The translations under genes and the position numbers were made by a program. A DNA stretch of 64,000 nt, taken from Sphingobacterium paucimobilis HER1398 (GTDB lineage: Bacteria > Bacteroidota > Bacteroidia > Sphingobacteriales > Sphingobacteriaceae). Shown here piece by piece: positions 26,628-35,816 of this stretch. The stretch spans positions 526,672 through 590,671 of the forward strand of contig NZ_ATDL01000022.1 in assembly GCF_000416985.1 (NCBI RefSeq). The letters are read 5' to 3'. Position 1 is the first letter of the stretch. Each line of letters opens with the position of its first letter. Below the pieces are notes generated by a model. The model was not told the origin of the DNA. It made no database searches and saw only the letters and a program-made list of their open reading frames with translations.

Positions 26628-27809
26628 TTAATAGGTAATAATGGCTATAAAAAATGCTATTACGGATAGGACCAGCCCAAACATAAACACGCCATACGCA
26701 TAACGGAGCAGTCTATACTTACGCCCTAGAACTACCCCTTGGGAATACACATCCTTGGTCATCATACCGTATAAGAATTCGCTATCTTCCATTGCTTGCT
26801 GCATTCCATCCTGATAGGTATGAAATGGCATTCTAAAGAAATTACCAAAGAACAGAAGATTTACGGTTTTATTTTGGACCTCTTCGTCCTTAAAGTAACC
26901 TGCAGGAATTTTAGGTATAGTTGCTAAAATCGCCAACACCATTGTAATGACAACTGCAGTCATCAAAGTAAAAGTAGGGATAATGAGATGTTGGTTACTA
27001 TCCAGTTTTCGCAAGAGTCCCGCAGCCACCACAGATAGAATAATAGAGTTGACAGTCAACAATATGTTGGCTTTATTATCAGCCATATCACTCAATCGTT
27101 GATTATTGGATGAGGTAATCCGAAACATTGTTTCAATGCCACGTTCAGGTCTAGACTTCTTACCACCTACTTTAATGGCCTTTTGTTGGGATATCTTATC
27201 ACCATTTCCTTTATTGTTTTTCTCCAACAGTGTATTCAAATTGTGCTTTTTTATGCTTTCGCGTCGTTCCTGAGCATATTGTGTGTGGTAGTGATGGTTT
27301 TCCATAAGCCGAATAGTCTGCCTCCTCCACATTTCCTTGTCTATCGTTTGTCCTGTGACCAATTCCGACTCCTTACGCATGAGTTTATTACGTTCGGCAA
27401 AATTCATCCCTCCTAAATGAAAGAGATCAGCGTCGCAGACAATCTGTTGTAATAACCCCTCAGGTTTCTGGGGCATTCTGGTTGCCAATATACAAGCCAT
27501 GACTTGCTTGCGTGCATCCTCCTCCACATCATATTTAATCAGAAACTGATCAGCAAACTCTGCACTCCGTTCTTCATGCCCCACTGCACCACCATTCGCA
27601 TAGCCAACGTCGTGAAAATAAGCAGCACAGATAACAATAAAACGGTCTGTAGGCGACAAGAGATAATAATCAGCCATTTCGCGTACCGCTGCCACGACAT
27701 CCAGCACATGAGTCTCATCGTGAAAACAATACGTCATACCTTCTGTAGACTGCCGTATGTTTTCCTTGATAAAAGAAGGTATCTGCGCTACAATATGTTC
27801 ATATTCCAT
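26628..27809 (-). CDS. HD-domain/Pycsar-type transmembrane effector fusion
   Basis: I take the ATG at 27807-27809, giving 393 residues. An in-frame start at 27875 would add a 22-residue hydrophobic stretch that overlaps likely promoter sequence. Residues about 20-180 form an HD phosphohydrolase domain with metal ligands His34, His66-Asp67 (AAYFHDVGY) and Asp126 (CDADLF). After a basic linker, residues about 229-393 match the Pycsar effector transmembrane domain (PycTM, formerly DUF5706): SSNNQRLSDMADNKANILL, then two hydrophobic hairpin segments, and a last one at the C-terminus. PycTM effectors respond to cCMP or cUMP in anti-phage defence. No cyclase gene is in the window. Confidence 0.82.
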   Translation of the reverse strand: MEYEHIVAQIPSFIKENIRQSTEGMTYCFHDETHVLDVVAAVREMADYYLLSPTDRFIVICAAYFHDVGYANGGAVGHEERSAEFADQFLIKYDVEEDARKQVMACILATRMPQKPEGLLQQIVCDADLFHLGGMNFAERNKLMRKESELVTGQTIDKEMWRRQTIRLMENHHYHTQYAQERRESIKKHNLNTLLEKNNKGNGDKISQQKAIKVGGKKSRPERGIETMFRITSSNNQRLSDMADNKANILLTVNSIILSVVAAGLLRKLDSNQHLIIPTFTLMTAVVITMVLAILATIPKIPAGYFKDEEVQNKTVNLLFFGNFFRMPFHTYQDGMQQAMEDSEFLYGMMTKDVYSQGVVLGRKYRLLRYAYGVFMFGLVLSVIAFFIAIITY

Positions 27810-27898
27810 AAGTATCTGTGTTAAGCATATTATACATATCTGATATAAAATAAGCACAAAAAGTCCAAAGAACAAAAAATACTATGCAGTTTGAACAA

Positions 27899-27930
27899 TT
27901 GTTTCAAACAGGTGTATATACGTTTCAGTA
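27899..27930. promoter_or_regulatory. 21-bp-spaced direct repeats, candidate LytTR site
   Basis: GTTTCA occurs at 27901-27906 and again at 27922-27927, exactly 21 bp apart. The second copy is inside the 12-mer TACGTTTCAGTA (27919-27930), which recurs before the RND operon. Direct repeats one to two helical turns apart are the hallmark of LytTR-family sites. It lies between the divergent HD/Pycsar-type operon (92 bp) and the LytS/LytTR genes (125 bp), so it could act on either. Confidence 0.5.
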
Positions 27931-28054
27931 GGAATTATTCTCGTCTTGGCCGATAACAATGGGTAAGCCCCATATTATTGCTTACTTTTAAAGTGGTTTA
28001 TATACTGGTTTTTACACATTTTTGTAGATGAAAGATTAAACGGCAACAACGACA

Positions 28055-29167
28055 TTGAAGGAAAAATTTAAAGTAATCAATCGCACAGCTTCACAGAAGG
28101 ATGCTTTTTTTACCGATATGGGCAAACGGATTCTCATTGCTACATCGGCATTCTTCTTATACAATATCGTTTCCTATATTGTGGATCCTTTATCTTATTT
28201 CTGGCAAAACTATTTTCAACACGGATGGCGCTATATTCTAGCCGATTGTATTATCTCTTTTTTATTTTGTTTTGCGGTTTCAGAAGCAAGTATATTAATT
28301 GGCAGAAAACTAGATAACTTCATCTCCTGGAAAGATAGTCCCATAAAACGATTATTGCTTGAATCTACTACTACCCTAGCTACAGTACTTATCCTCCTCT
28401 ATATACAGACTTTTATCTTTATCACTTTTTTTGAAGATGGAAACGGGAAGGCAACCCCACCTACCGTACAGGATACGGTAGAATCTATCCGATGGCTTGT
28501 TGTCAGTCTAATTATCTCTTTTGCTATAATGGCCATTAATACTGGTGACTATCTCATAGCCAGTTGGAAAAATGCGGCCTTAAATGCTTTAGAATTAAAT
28601 CAGCTTGCTGTAGAGGCCGAACTACAATCGCTAAAACTACAACTGGACCCTCACTTTGTTTTTAACAACCTCAGCGTACTGTCAGAGCTTATTCTGACAA
28701 ATCAACAATTGGGGCATGAATATGCTGAAAACTTCACCAAGCTATACCGATATCTCCTTATACATTCCAAAAAAGATCTTGTCCAGCTGGAAGATGAAAT
28801 CAAATTTTTAAACGCTTACATTTTTCTACTAGAACAACGCATCGGGAGTGGCGTACGTTTTGAAATTGCGATTGACGAAGCTTATTACGGACTTTCACTC
28901 CCCCCTATGACCTTGCAAATGTTGGTTGAGAACGCGCTTAAACATAACAAGACCCTCCGAACGGATCCTTTATTGATCCGTATAGAATCAGATGACAAGG
29001 AATGTATCGTGGTCGAGAATAGCCGACGTCCTCTCGAGCATACAACGTTATCCTCTGGGATTGGCATCTCTAATATCATCCGACGTTACCGCCTTCTAGG
29101 AAGCCTAGTTCCATCTATAGACACAAGCGAACAAACTTTTAGTGTAACCATTCCCCTATTAAAGTAG
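28055..29167 (+). CDS. LytS-type sensor histidine kinase
   Basis: This 370-residue inner-membrane protein has four hydrophobic segments (about residues 25-45, 60-80, 105-125 and 148-168), then the His_kinase domain with LQLDPHFVFNNLSVLSELIL and phosphoacceptor His200. The ATPase half follows with PPMTLQMLVENALKHNK and SGIGISNIIRRY. The frame opens with a TTG at 28055; the first in-frame ATG is at 28118 and would remove 21 residues, so the start is uncertain. It pairs with the LytTR regulator 5 bp downstream. Confidence 0.88.
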   Translation: MKEKFKVINRTASQKDAFFTDMGKRILIATSAFFLYNIVSYIVDPLSYFWQNYFQHGWRYILADCIISFLFCFAVSEASILIGRKLDNFISWKDSPIKRLLLESTTTLATVLILLYIQTFIFITFFEDGNGKATPPTVQDTVESIRWLVVSLIISFAIMAINTGDYLIASWKNAALNALELNQLAVEAELQSLKLQLDPHFVFNNLSVLSELILTNQQLGHEYAENFTKLYRYLLIHSKKDLVQLEDEIKFLNAYIFLLEQRIGSGVRFEIAIDEAYYGLSLPPMTLQMLVENALKHNKTLRTDPLLIRIESDDKECIVVENSRRPLEHTTLSSGIGISNIIRRYRLLGSLVPSIDTSEQTFSVTIPLLK

Positions 29168-29172
29168 CCTAT

Positions 29173-29922
29173 ATGAATGTATTAATAATTGAAGACGAAC
29201 AGCCAAATGCCGAAAGGCTAAAAAGACTGATACTGGAGATCCGCCCTCAGGCTGTGATCCTAGATGTTCTGGAAAGTATTGTAGAAAGCGTAGATTGGCT
29301 ATCCAACAACCCTTTTCCAGATGTCATTATGATGGATATACAGCTCTCTGATGGCGTGAGCTTTGAAATCTTTAATCAAATCAAACTAGAAGTTCCAATT
29401 ATCTTCGTTACCGCCTATGACGAATATGCTATTAAAGCGTTTAAACAATATAGTGTTGACTACCTCTTAAAACCTGTAGACAGGGATGAATTGGTCGCAG
29501 CATTTGAAAAACTAGATTATATCACGCAGATTTCCGATCGACAATCTTTCGAAAAGCTTTTGACAGCTTTTCAGCCCAAAGAATATAGGAACCGTTTTCT
29601 GATACCTTTTCGAGATGAATTCAAAACCATACTCGTCTCCGACATTCATTATTTTTCTTCTGAAATGCGGATTACCAAAGCTTACCTTATCGATGGCAGT
29701 GAGATCATTATTCCACAGACGCTAGATGAGTTGGAGAAACAATTAGACCCTCGTTTATTTTTTAGAGCAAATCGGCAGTTTATTGTACACATAGATTCTA
29801 TTTCCCGAGTGTTCAATTATTTCAATTCCAAACTAAAAGTCATACTAAAAAACAATTCCTCGATCGAGATCATCGTGAGCAGAGATAAAGCACCTCTTCT
29901 AAAAAGTTGGCTTGGCTATTAA
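29173..29922 (+). CDS. LytTR-family response regulator
   Basis: This 249-residue protein has a receiver domain with acidic pocket IEDE, phosphoacceptor Asp55 (VIMMDIQLSDG) and the KPVD motif (about residues 101-104). A C-terminal LytTR DNA-binding domain follows (about residues 145-245), recognisable by DIHYFSSEMRITKAYLIDGS and FFRANRQFIVHIDSI. LytTR proteins bind direct repeats two helical turns apart. Such repeats with a 21-bp period lie upstream of both this pair and the RND operon 140 bp downstream, so it probably regulates the pump. Confidence 0.92.
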   Translation: MNVLIIEDEQPNAERLKRLILEIRPQAVILDVLESIVESVDWLSNNPFPDVIMMDIQLSDGVSFEIFNQIKLEVPIIFVTAYDEYAIKAFKQYSVDYLLKPVDRDELVAAFEKLDYITQISDRQSFEKLLTAFQPKEYRNRFLIPFRDEFKTILVSDIHYFSSEMRITKAYLIDGSEIIIPQTLDELEKQLDPRLFFRANRQFIVHIDSISRVFNYFNSKLKVILKNNSSIEIIVSRDKAPLLKSWLGY

Positions 29923-29961
29923 AAACACCTTTTAGGCTAATCAATCCATCAGTAATTCCGT

Positions 29962-29992
29962 CAATTCAGTCGTTAATATCTACGTTTCAGTA
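29962..29992 (+). promoter_or_regulatory. 21-bp-spaced direct repeats before the RND operon
   Basis: CAATTCAGT at 29962-29970 and CGTTTCAGT at 29983-29991 are 21 bp apart and agree at 7 of 9 positions. The second is part of TACGTTTCAGTA (29981-29992), identical to the 12-mer before the LytS/LytTR genes. A further TACGTTTA is at 30021-30028. The site lies 70 bp upstream of the adaptor start. Confidence 0.5.
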
Positions 29993-30061
29993 AGATTATA
30001 AACATAATACATCAAAGGTCTACGTTTATTTGCATCCTTAAAATACAAAGAAGTAGAATCT

Positions 30062-31195
30062 ATGATGACAATGAATCATGTAAAAATCGCTTTAATCTAC
30101 ACATCGGCAATTGCCCTGTTCCTGACCTCTTGTGGACCATCTACATCAGAACACCATGGAGCGGAACAGCCTGCTGTAGAAACGGATTTTATCCGCCTTG
30201 AAGTTGAAGATGTAAACACACATAAAGAATATCCCGGTGCTATAGAAGGTATTGTGAATATAGAAATCAAACCTCAGGTCACAGGCTATCTTTCGGAAGT
30301 ACTGGTGCGGGAAGGAGATTTTGTGCAGAAAGGACAGACACTATTCCGTATCAGTCCGGAGGTATATACAGAGCAGGTCAAGAATGGACAGGCGGCAGTT
30401 AAAGCTGCAATAGCAGCTCAAGAAACGGCCCGCTTAGAGATCGAGAAACTAAGACCTCTGGTGGATGGCAAAGTAGTAACAGAGATACAGCTAAAAACGG
30501 CGATGGCTACTTATGAGTCTGCCATTGCTCAGGTCGAACAAGCTAAAGCCAGTCTCGGATCTTCAAAAATAAACGTAGACTTTACAGTAGTAAAAGCCCC
30601 AGTAAGCGGCTATATCGGACGCATTCCTAATCGTAAAGGTGCCCTTGTGTCTCCTGCAGATCCTATTGCACTAACGACACTCTCGGATATCAGTTCGGTA
30701 CAGGTTTATTTTTCATTGAGCGAAGCCGATTACCTCAGTTATCAAAAGTCAAACCTGCTATCCCAAAGCGGAAAACAGGTCACATTAATTCTTGCGGACG
30801 GGTCGGCTTATGACCAACAAGGAACCTTGGAAAGCGCCAGTGGAAATATTGATAAAGCAACTGGAAGTATCACGATGAAGGCTGTCTTTAGCAATCCGCA
30901 CAAATTGTTGCGTTCAGGGGGAGCAGCCAAGGTGATGCTCAACCGTACAGTCAACAATATTATCCAGCTTCCGAAATTGAGCGTTAAAGACATTCAGGAC
31001 AAGTTTTTTGTATTCAGGCTATCGGATAGCAGTACCGTAAACATGGTTCCCATCGAAATTGAAGGTGGAACAAAAGACCTCTATTTTGTCAAGGCTGGTG
31101 TACAGCAGGGCGACAAAATAGCCATTAACAGAATCGATATGTTACAAGACGGCTTAAAAGTAGCCGCTAAGGACACGACACTATCGATTCAGTAA
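30062..31195 (+). CDS. RND efflux periplasmic adaptor (membrane fusion protein)
   Basis: This 377-residue lipoprotein has lipobox FLTSC (Cys24). It has the adaptor order: barrel-sandwich/lipoyl half (IEIKPQVTGYLSEVLVREGDFVQKGQTLF, quoted in part as EIKPQVTGYLSEVLVREGD), a helical hairpin (about residues 100-165), the second lipoyl half with VKAPVSGYIGRIPNRKG, then beta-barrel and membrane-proximal domains. It links the inner-membrane pump to the outer-membrane channel in an AcrAB-TolC-type complex. It is the first gene of a three-gene operon, downstream of the LytS/LytTR genes and a candidate LytTR site. Confidence 0.93.
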   Translation: MMTMNHVKIALIYTSAIALFLTSCGPSTSEHHGAEQPAVETDFIRLEVEDVNTHKEYPGAIEGIVNIEIKPQVTGYLSEVLVREGDFVQKGQTLFRISPEVYTEQVKNGQAAVKAAIAAQETARLEIEKLRPLVDGKVVTEIQLKTAMATYESAIAQVEQAKASLGSSKINVDFTVVKAPVSGYIGRIPNRKGALVSPADPIALTTLSDISSVQVYFSLSEADYLSYQKSNLLSQSGKQVTLILADGSAYDQQGTLESASGNIDKATGSITMKAVFSNPHKLLRSGGAAKVMLNRTVNNIIQLPKLSVKDIQDKFFVFRLSDSSTVNMVPIEIEGGTKDLYFVKAGVQQGDKIAINRIDMLQDGLKVAAKDTTLSIQ

Positions 31196-31215
31196 GCAAA
31201 GCTAATACAAGTATC

Positions 31216-34200
31216 ATGTTAAAGAAATTTATAGACCGTCCGGTACTTGCGACGGTAATCTCCATAATCATTGTAATACTGGGTGTACTGGGTCTTAGCC
31301 GACTGGCTATCACCCGATTCCCAGATATTGCTCCTCCTACCGTATCCGTCTGGGGTTCATTCCCTGGTGGTAATTGTGAAACGGTAATCCGTTCGGTCGT
31401 CACACCGCTTGAGGAACAGATCAATGGTGTAGAGGATATGGAATACATGCGGTCCACAGCCAGCAATGACGGTTCCTTTTCGATCACTATTGTATTCAAA
31501 CAAGGGGTAAATCCTGACCAAGCGGCTGTCAACGTGCAGAACCGCGTACAACAGGCTACACCGATCCTACCTCAGGAAGTTGTCCGCATGGGACTCACCA
31601 CATCCAAACAACAAAACAGTATGGTTTTGCTGTTCAACCTGTATACGGAAGATAACTCGCGCTATGATGAGACTTTCTTACAGAACTATGCCAATATCAA
31701 CCTGCTGCCACAGATAAAGAGGGTAAAAGGCGTTGGAAAGGCAGAGGTATATGGTATGAAAGACTACTCGATGCGTATCTGGCTGGATCCACAAAAAATG
31801 GCGTCCCATGGGCTTCAGCCTTCGGATATATCGGCAGCAATTGCAGACCAAAGCTTGGAAGCTGCACCAGGAAAACTAGGCGTAGAATCAAATGCCGCGT
31901 TGGAATATGTCATTCGCTATAAAGGAAAGAAAAATCTTCCTGAGCAATATGAAGATATCATTGTCAAAAATGAGGAGTCGAATTTAGTACGTCTTCGCGA
32001 TGTAGCCCGGATTGAATTTGGGTCGATATCCTATAGTGGAGACAATACGACCAATGGCAAAAATGCGGTATCCGTAGCTATCATGCAGGCTACAGGCTCT
32101 AATGCCAATGAGATTGAGATAGGTATCAACAAAGAAGTTGAAAAATTGTCTAAATCTTTTCCTCCTGGCGTTAAATACTCTAAGGTAATCAGTTCGAAAG
32201 AACGCCTTGATGAGGCTACCAGTCAGGTAAAAGCGACTTTAATAGAAGCGTTTATACTGGTATTTATCATTGTATTCTTGTTTTTACAAGACTTGCGGTC
32301 GACTATCATTCCCGCTATAGCTGTTCCGGTAGCAATTATAGGGACTTTCTTTTTTCTATTGGTATTTGGCTTTACAATCAATGTGCTGACCCTATTCGCT
32401 CTTGTACTTGCTATCGGAATTGTTGTCGATGACGCTATCGTCGTCGTAGAGGCTGTGCATGGCAAAATGGAAGGCACCAATCTCAGTCCTCGAGAGGCTA
32501 CTTATAGCGCTATGGGTGAGATCACCGGAGCTGTAATCTCCATCACCTTAGTGATGTCTGCGGTATTTGTACCGATTGGCTTTATGTCTGGTTCGGCAGG
32601 TCTCTTCTATAAGCAATTTGCGTATACACTAGCTATCGCTATTATTATATCGGCGGTCAATGCCCTGACGCTTACTCCTGCCCTATGTGCATTGTTCTTG
32701 AAAAATGATCATGCAGAAGGACATGATAATAGGAAGAAAGGTTTTGTGAAACGATTCACAACGGCGTTCAACGCTGGATTTGAGAACCTAACCGGAAAGT
32801 ATGTATCGGGTATTCAGCTTCTATTCCGAAAGAAATGGCTTGCGGGTGGAATGATTATAGGTACGATCGGACTAGCGGGATTTCTCATGATGAGTACCCC
32901 AAAGAGTTTTGTACCTATGGAAGATGATGGTTTACTGATGTATGTCCTTAACATGCCTCCAGGAACGGGGTTAAGTAAAACAACCGAAGTGGCAGAGAAA
33001 ATCAATGAAATGCTGAAAAGCAACGAAGCTATACAAGAAAACACATCCATCACTGGTTACAATCTACTAAGTGGTAGTGCCGGATCAGGATATGGTATGG
33101 GATTCGTCAAACTCAAGCCTCAAAAGGAACGTGGCGCGGTTAAGGACATCAATGTCATCACAGAAGCGATCTCTCAACAATTGACAACGGTAAAGGAAGG
33201 TACTATTCTTACTTTTAGAATGCCTCCAGTAGAGGGATATGGTATTACAAATGACGCCGAGATTGCGTTACAAGACAGAGTAGGCCGTAGTCCACAGGTT
33301 CTAAAAGCTAAAGCTGATGAATTAATTGGGGAGTTGATGGCTACACCTGGTGTCGCTTACGCCTATACCATGTTTCGTACAGACTATCCACAATTGGAAC
33401 TGGAAGTCGATGAAGACAAGGCAAAACAAATGCAAGTAAGTGTTGCAGGGCTGTTAAATACGATCCAGACTTATTTTTCGGGTGATCAGTCGGCTGATTT
33501 TTCCCGCTTTGGAAAATTCTATCGGGTGAGCATAAAGTCTGATGGCGTATTCCGTATGGATGAACAAGCTTTCAACAATGTATTTGTAAGAAGTCAAACG
33601 GGAGAAATGGTACCTGTCAATACATTGGTAACATTAAACAAGGTTTATGGTCCGGAAGCAGTCAATAGGTACAATCTCTACAATGCACTGACGATTAATG
33701 TATCTCCGCAACCTGGGATCAGCAATGGAGAGCTTATGAGTCGTATAGAACCGATACTTGACCGCTTACCTTCGGACTATAGCTATGAATGGACAGGGCT
33801 TAGTCTCGAAGAAAAGTCAGCAGGTAATCAAACGATTATCATACTTAGTTTATGTATATTCTTTGTTTATCTGATTCTTTCAGCACAGTATGAAAGTTAC
33901 CTTCTTCCACTTTCTGTCATTTTATCGATTCCTACTGGAGTGATCGGTGCTTTCCTTGGAATACGGGCTATTGGTCTAGACAACAACATCTTTGTTCAGG
34001 TAAGTTTGATTATGCTGGTCGGACTACTTGCTAAGAATGCGATTCTAATTGTCGAATATGCGGTACAACGTAGAAAAATAGGATTATCGATTATAGAATC
34101 GGCTATCGCTGGAGCACAGTCGCGTCTACGTCCTATCGTGATGACGTCTCTCGCCTTTATAGCAGGTATGATTCCATTGATGGCTTCATCCGGAGGAATG

Positions 34201-34362
34201 GCAGTTGGAAATATTTCGATCAGTATCAGCGCGGCTCTGGGCATGCTGAGCGGTGTGATACTTGGGGTATTTATTATCCCCGTTCTATATGCATTGTTCC
34301 AATTTTTACAAGAGAAGGCATCTGGAAAAAAAGAACAGCATGAGATAAATACTAAATCATAA
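31216..34362 (+). CDS. RND multidrug efflux permease, AcrB/HAE1 type
   Basis: This 1048-residue inner-membrane proton antiporter has the HAE1 length and 12 membrane segments in two halves, each followed by a large periplasmic loop. It has the N-terminal MLKKFIDRPVLATVISI, the FPDIAPPTV block, the proton-relay aspartate pair in GIVVDDAIVVVEAV (about residues 400-413) and the C-terminal GLLAKNAILIVEYA. It exports drugs or other amphiphiles from the periplasm and membrane. It is 20 bp downstream of the adaptor and 14 bp upstream of the channel gene, forming a complete tripartite pump. Confidence 0.95.
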   Translation: MLKKFIDRPVLATVISIIIVILGVLGLSRLAITRFPDIAPPTVSVWGSFPGGNCETVIRSVVTPLEEQINGVEDMEYMRSTASNDGSFSITIVFKQGVNPDQAAVNVQNRVQQATPILPQEVVRMGLTTSKQQNSMVLLFNLYTEDNSRYDETFLQNYANINLLPQIKRVKGVGKAEVYGMKDYSMRIWLDPQKMASHGLQPSDISAAIADQSLEAAPGKLGVESNAALEYVIRYKGKKNLPEQYEDIIVKNEESNLVRLRDVARIEFGSISYSGDNTTNGKNAVSVAIMQATGSNANEIEIGINKEVEKLSKSFPPGVKYSKVISSKERLDEATSQVKATLIEAFILVFIIVFLFLQDLRSTIIPAIAVPVAIIGTFFFLLVFGFTINVLTLFALVLAIGIVVDDAIVVVEAVHGKMEGTNLSPREATYSAMGEITGAVISITLVMSAVFVPIGFMSGSAGLFYKQFAYTLAIAIIISAVNALTLTPALCALFLKNDHAEGHDNRKKGFVKRFTTAFNAGFENLTGKYVSGIQLLFRKKWLAGGMIIGTIGLAGFLMMSTPKSFVPMEDDGLLMYVLNMPPGTGLSKTTEVAEKINEMLKSNEAIQENTSITGYNLLSGSAGSGYGMGFVKLKPQKERGAVKDINVITEAISQQLTTVKEGTILTFRMPPVEGYGITNDAEIALQDRVGRSPQVLKAKADELIGELMATPGVAYAYTMFRTDYPQLELEVDEDKAKQMQVSVAGLLNTIQTYFSGDQSADFSRFGKFYRVSIKSDGVFRMDEQAFNNVFVRSQTGEMVPVNTLVTLNKVYGPEAVNRYNLYNALTINVSPQPGISNGELMSRIEPILDRLPSDYSYEWTGLSLEEKSAGNQTIIILSLCIFFVYLILSAQYESYLLPLSVILSIPTGVIGAFLGIRAIGLDNNIFVQVSLIMLVGLLAKNAILIVEYAVQRRKIGLSIIESAIAGAQSRLRPIVMTSLAFIAGMIPLMASSGGMAVGNISISISAALGMLSGVILGVFIIPVLYALFQFLQEKASGKKEQHEINTKS

Positions 34363-34376
34363 TACAAAGGAACACC

Positions 34377-35777
34377 ATGAAAATATTATATAGCGCAATC
34401 GCAACCATTCTGTTTGTGAGTTCCTGCTCGGTAACGCAGCAATACAAACATCCTGAGCTCGATTTGCCCGAGAACTACCGCACAGACTTAACGCTGACGG
34501 CGGATAGCGTACAACTACCCTGGAAATCATTTTTCCAGGACCCGTTGTTGATTACCTTAATCGATAAGGCGCTCGAGAACAATCATGACTTGCAGATGGC
34601 TCTAAAAAGCATAGATCAACTCGATTTACTGATGAAGCAGGCTAAACTGGCCTTGTTCCCTACTGCTGCTTTTAATGCTAATGGTAGTAGAGGCTGGTCA
34701 TCGAACAATAGTCTAAATGGAGCTATGAGCAGTCAGTTTACAAACAGCAAATACATAGACGACTATAGCGCAGGAATAACTGTTTCTTGGGAGGCAGATA
34801 TCTGGGGCAAATCCCAACTGTATAAGGAACAGGCTAGAGCTGCTTACTTCGGTCAAAAGGAAAATTATGCTGCATTACGTACCCGTATCATTGCTCAGGT
34901 AGCTCAGGCCTACTACCGCTTGATAGCGCTGGACGAACAATTGAAAATAGCACAGGAAAACGTAAAACTAAGTGAGGAGCTACTACGTATCACACATCTG
35001 CAATATCAGTCAGGTCAGGTCAACTCGCTTGCTATTGAACAATCGGAAGCACAGAAGAAAACCGCAGAACTGATTGTACCGCTTTCAATACAATCAATTA
35101 ACGTTCAAGAAAATGCTTTATTGATTCTATGTGGTGTGTATCCCGACCGTGTACAACGAGGAGTGCAATTGGTTAACCTCCTCCCTCAGGGACTATTCAA
35201 TACGGGTGTGCCGGCACATCTGTTGAGCCGACGTCCAGACCTAAAGGCTGCAGAATATGACGTCATAGCACTTAATGCCAAAACCGGACTTGCAAAAACG
35301 GCAATGTATCCTTCATTAAGTCTTTCGGCTCAAGCTGGATTAAACTCTTTCTTATTTAAAAACTGGTTCGATTTACCGGGGTCTATTACAAAAAATCTTG
35401 CGGCAAATCTAACGCAGCCTATATTCCAAAAGAAAGAACTGCAAACAGCCTATCAAACAGCCGTATTGGAGCAGGAGAAAGCCGCTATACAATTTCAAAA
35501 GACGACCCTGCTAGCGGTAGCTGAGGTATCTGACGGCCTAGCCAACTATAAGGGGAGTTCAGATAGGTTAGCTTTGACATTGGAAAGAGGTTTAGCTTTG
35601 GATAAAGCTACAAATGATGCCCTGCTGTTGTATAAAAGCGGTATGGCAACCTATCTCGAAGTCATAAGTGCGCAGAATGCTAAATTGCAGAATGATCTGG
35701 AGCGCAATAACCTTGAACAGGAAAAACTAAATAGTATAATTGACCTGTACCGTTCGTTGGGAGGCGGTGCAGAATAA
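34377..35777 (+). CDS. Outer-membrane efflux channel, NodT/TolC family lipoprotein
   Basis: This 466-residue protein has a lipoprotein leader ending VSSC (Cys17), as in NodT/OprM-type channels. It begins with the family pattern of a proline-rich segment (YKHPELDLPENY) and W-KSFFQDPLLITLIDKALENN. Two long helical repeats follow, with LLSRRPDLKAAEYD marking the second half. It forms the outer-membrane exit of the pump encoded just upstream and is the last gene of the operon; its stop lies inside a strong bidirectional hairpin. Confidence 0.93.
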   Translation: MKILYSAIATILFVSSCSVTQQYKHPELDLPENYRTDLTLTADSVQLPWKSFFQDPLLITLIDKALENNHDLQMALKSIDQLDLLMKQAKLALFPTAAFNANGSRGWSSNNSLNGAMSSQFTNSKYIDDYSAGITVSWEADIWGKSQLYKEQARAAYFGQKENYAALRTRIIAQVAQAYYRLIALDEQLKIAQENVKLSEELLRITHLQYQSGQVNSLAIEQSEAQKKTAELIVPLSIQSINVQENALLILCGVYPDRVQRGVQLVNLLPQGLFNTGVPAHLLSRRPDLKAAEYDVIALNAKTGLAKTAMYPSLSLSAQAGLNSFLFKNWFDLPGSITKNLAANLTQPIFQKKELQTAYQTAVLEQEKAAIQFQKTTLLAVAEVSDGLANYKGSSDRLALTLERGLALDKATNDALLLYKSGMATYLEVISAQNAKLQNDLERNNLEQEKLNSIIDLYRSLGGGAE

Positions 35778-35816
35778 ACAATAAAAAGCGGTCTTTAGGA
35801 CCGCTTTTTATTGTTT
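35776..35816. terminator. Strong bidirectional terminator over both stop codons
   Basis: A perfect 18-bp stem (35776-35793 with 35799-35816) with a 5-nt loop and T/A tracts inside the arms. It covers the stop codon of the channel gene and that of the convergent WG-repeat gene. Confidence 0.88.

Noticed and set aside
27810..27875. N-terminal extension of the HD/Pycsar-type protein
   Set aside because: The extra 22 residues are hydrophobic and overlap TTTG-rich promoter-like DNA; the HD domain is intact from the later ATG.
26628..35777. Complete Pycsar defence system
   Set aside because: The required pyrimidine cyclase is not in the window; only a PycTM-like domain fused to HD is present.
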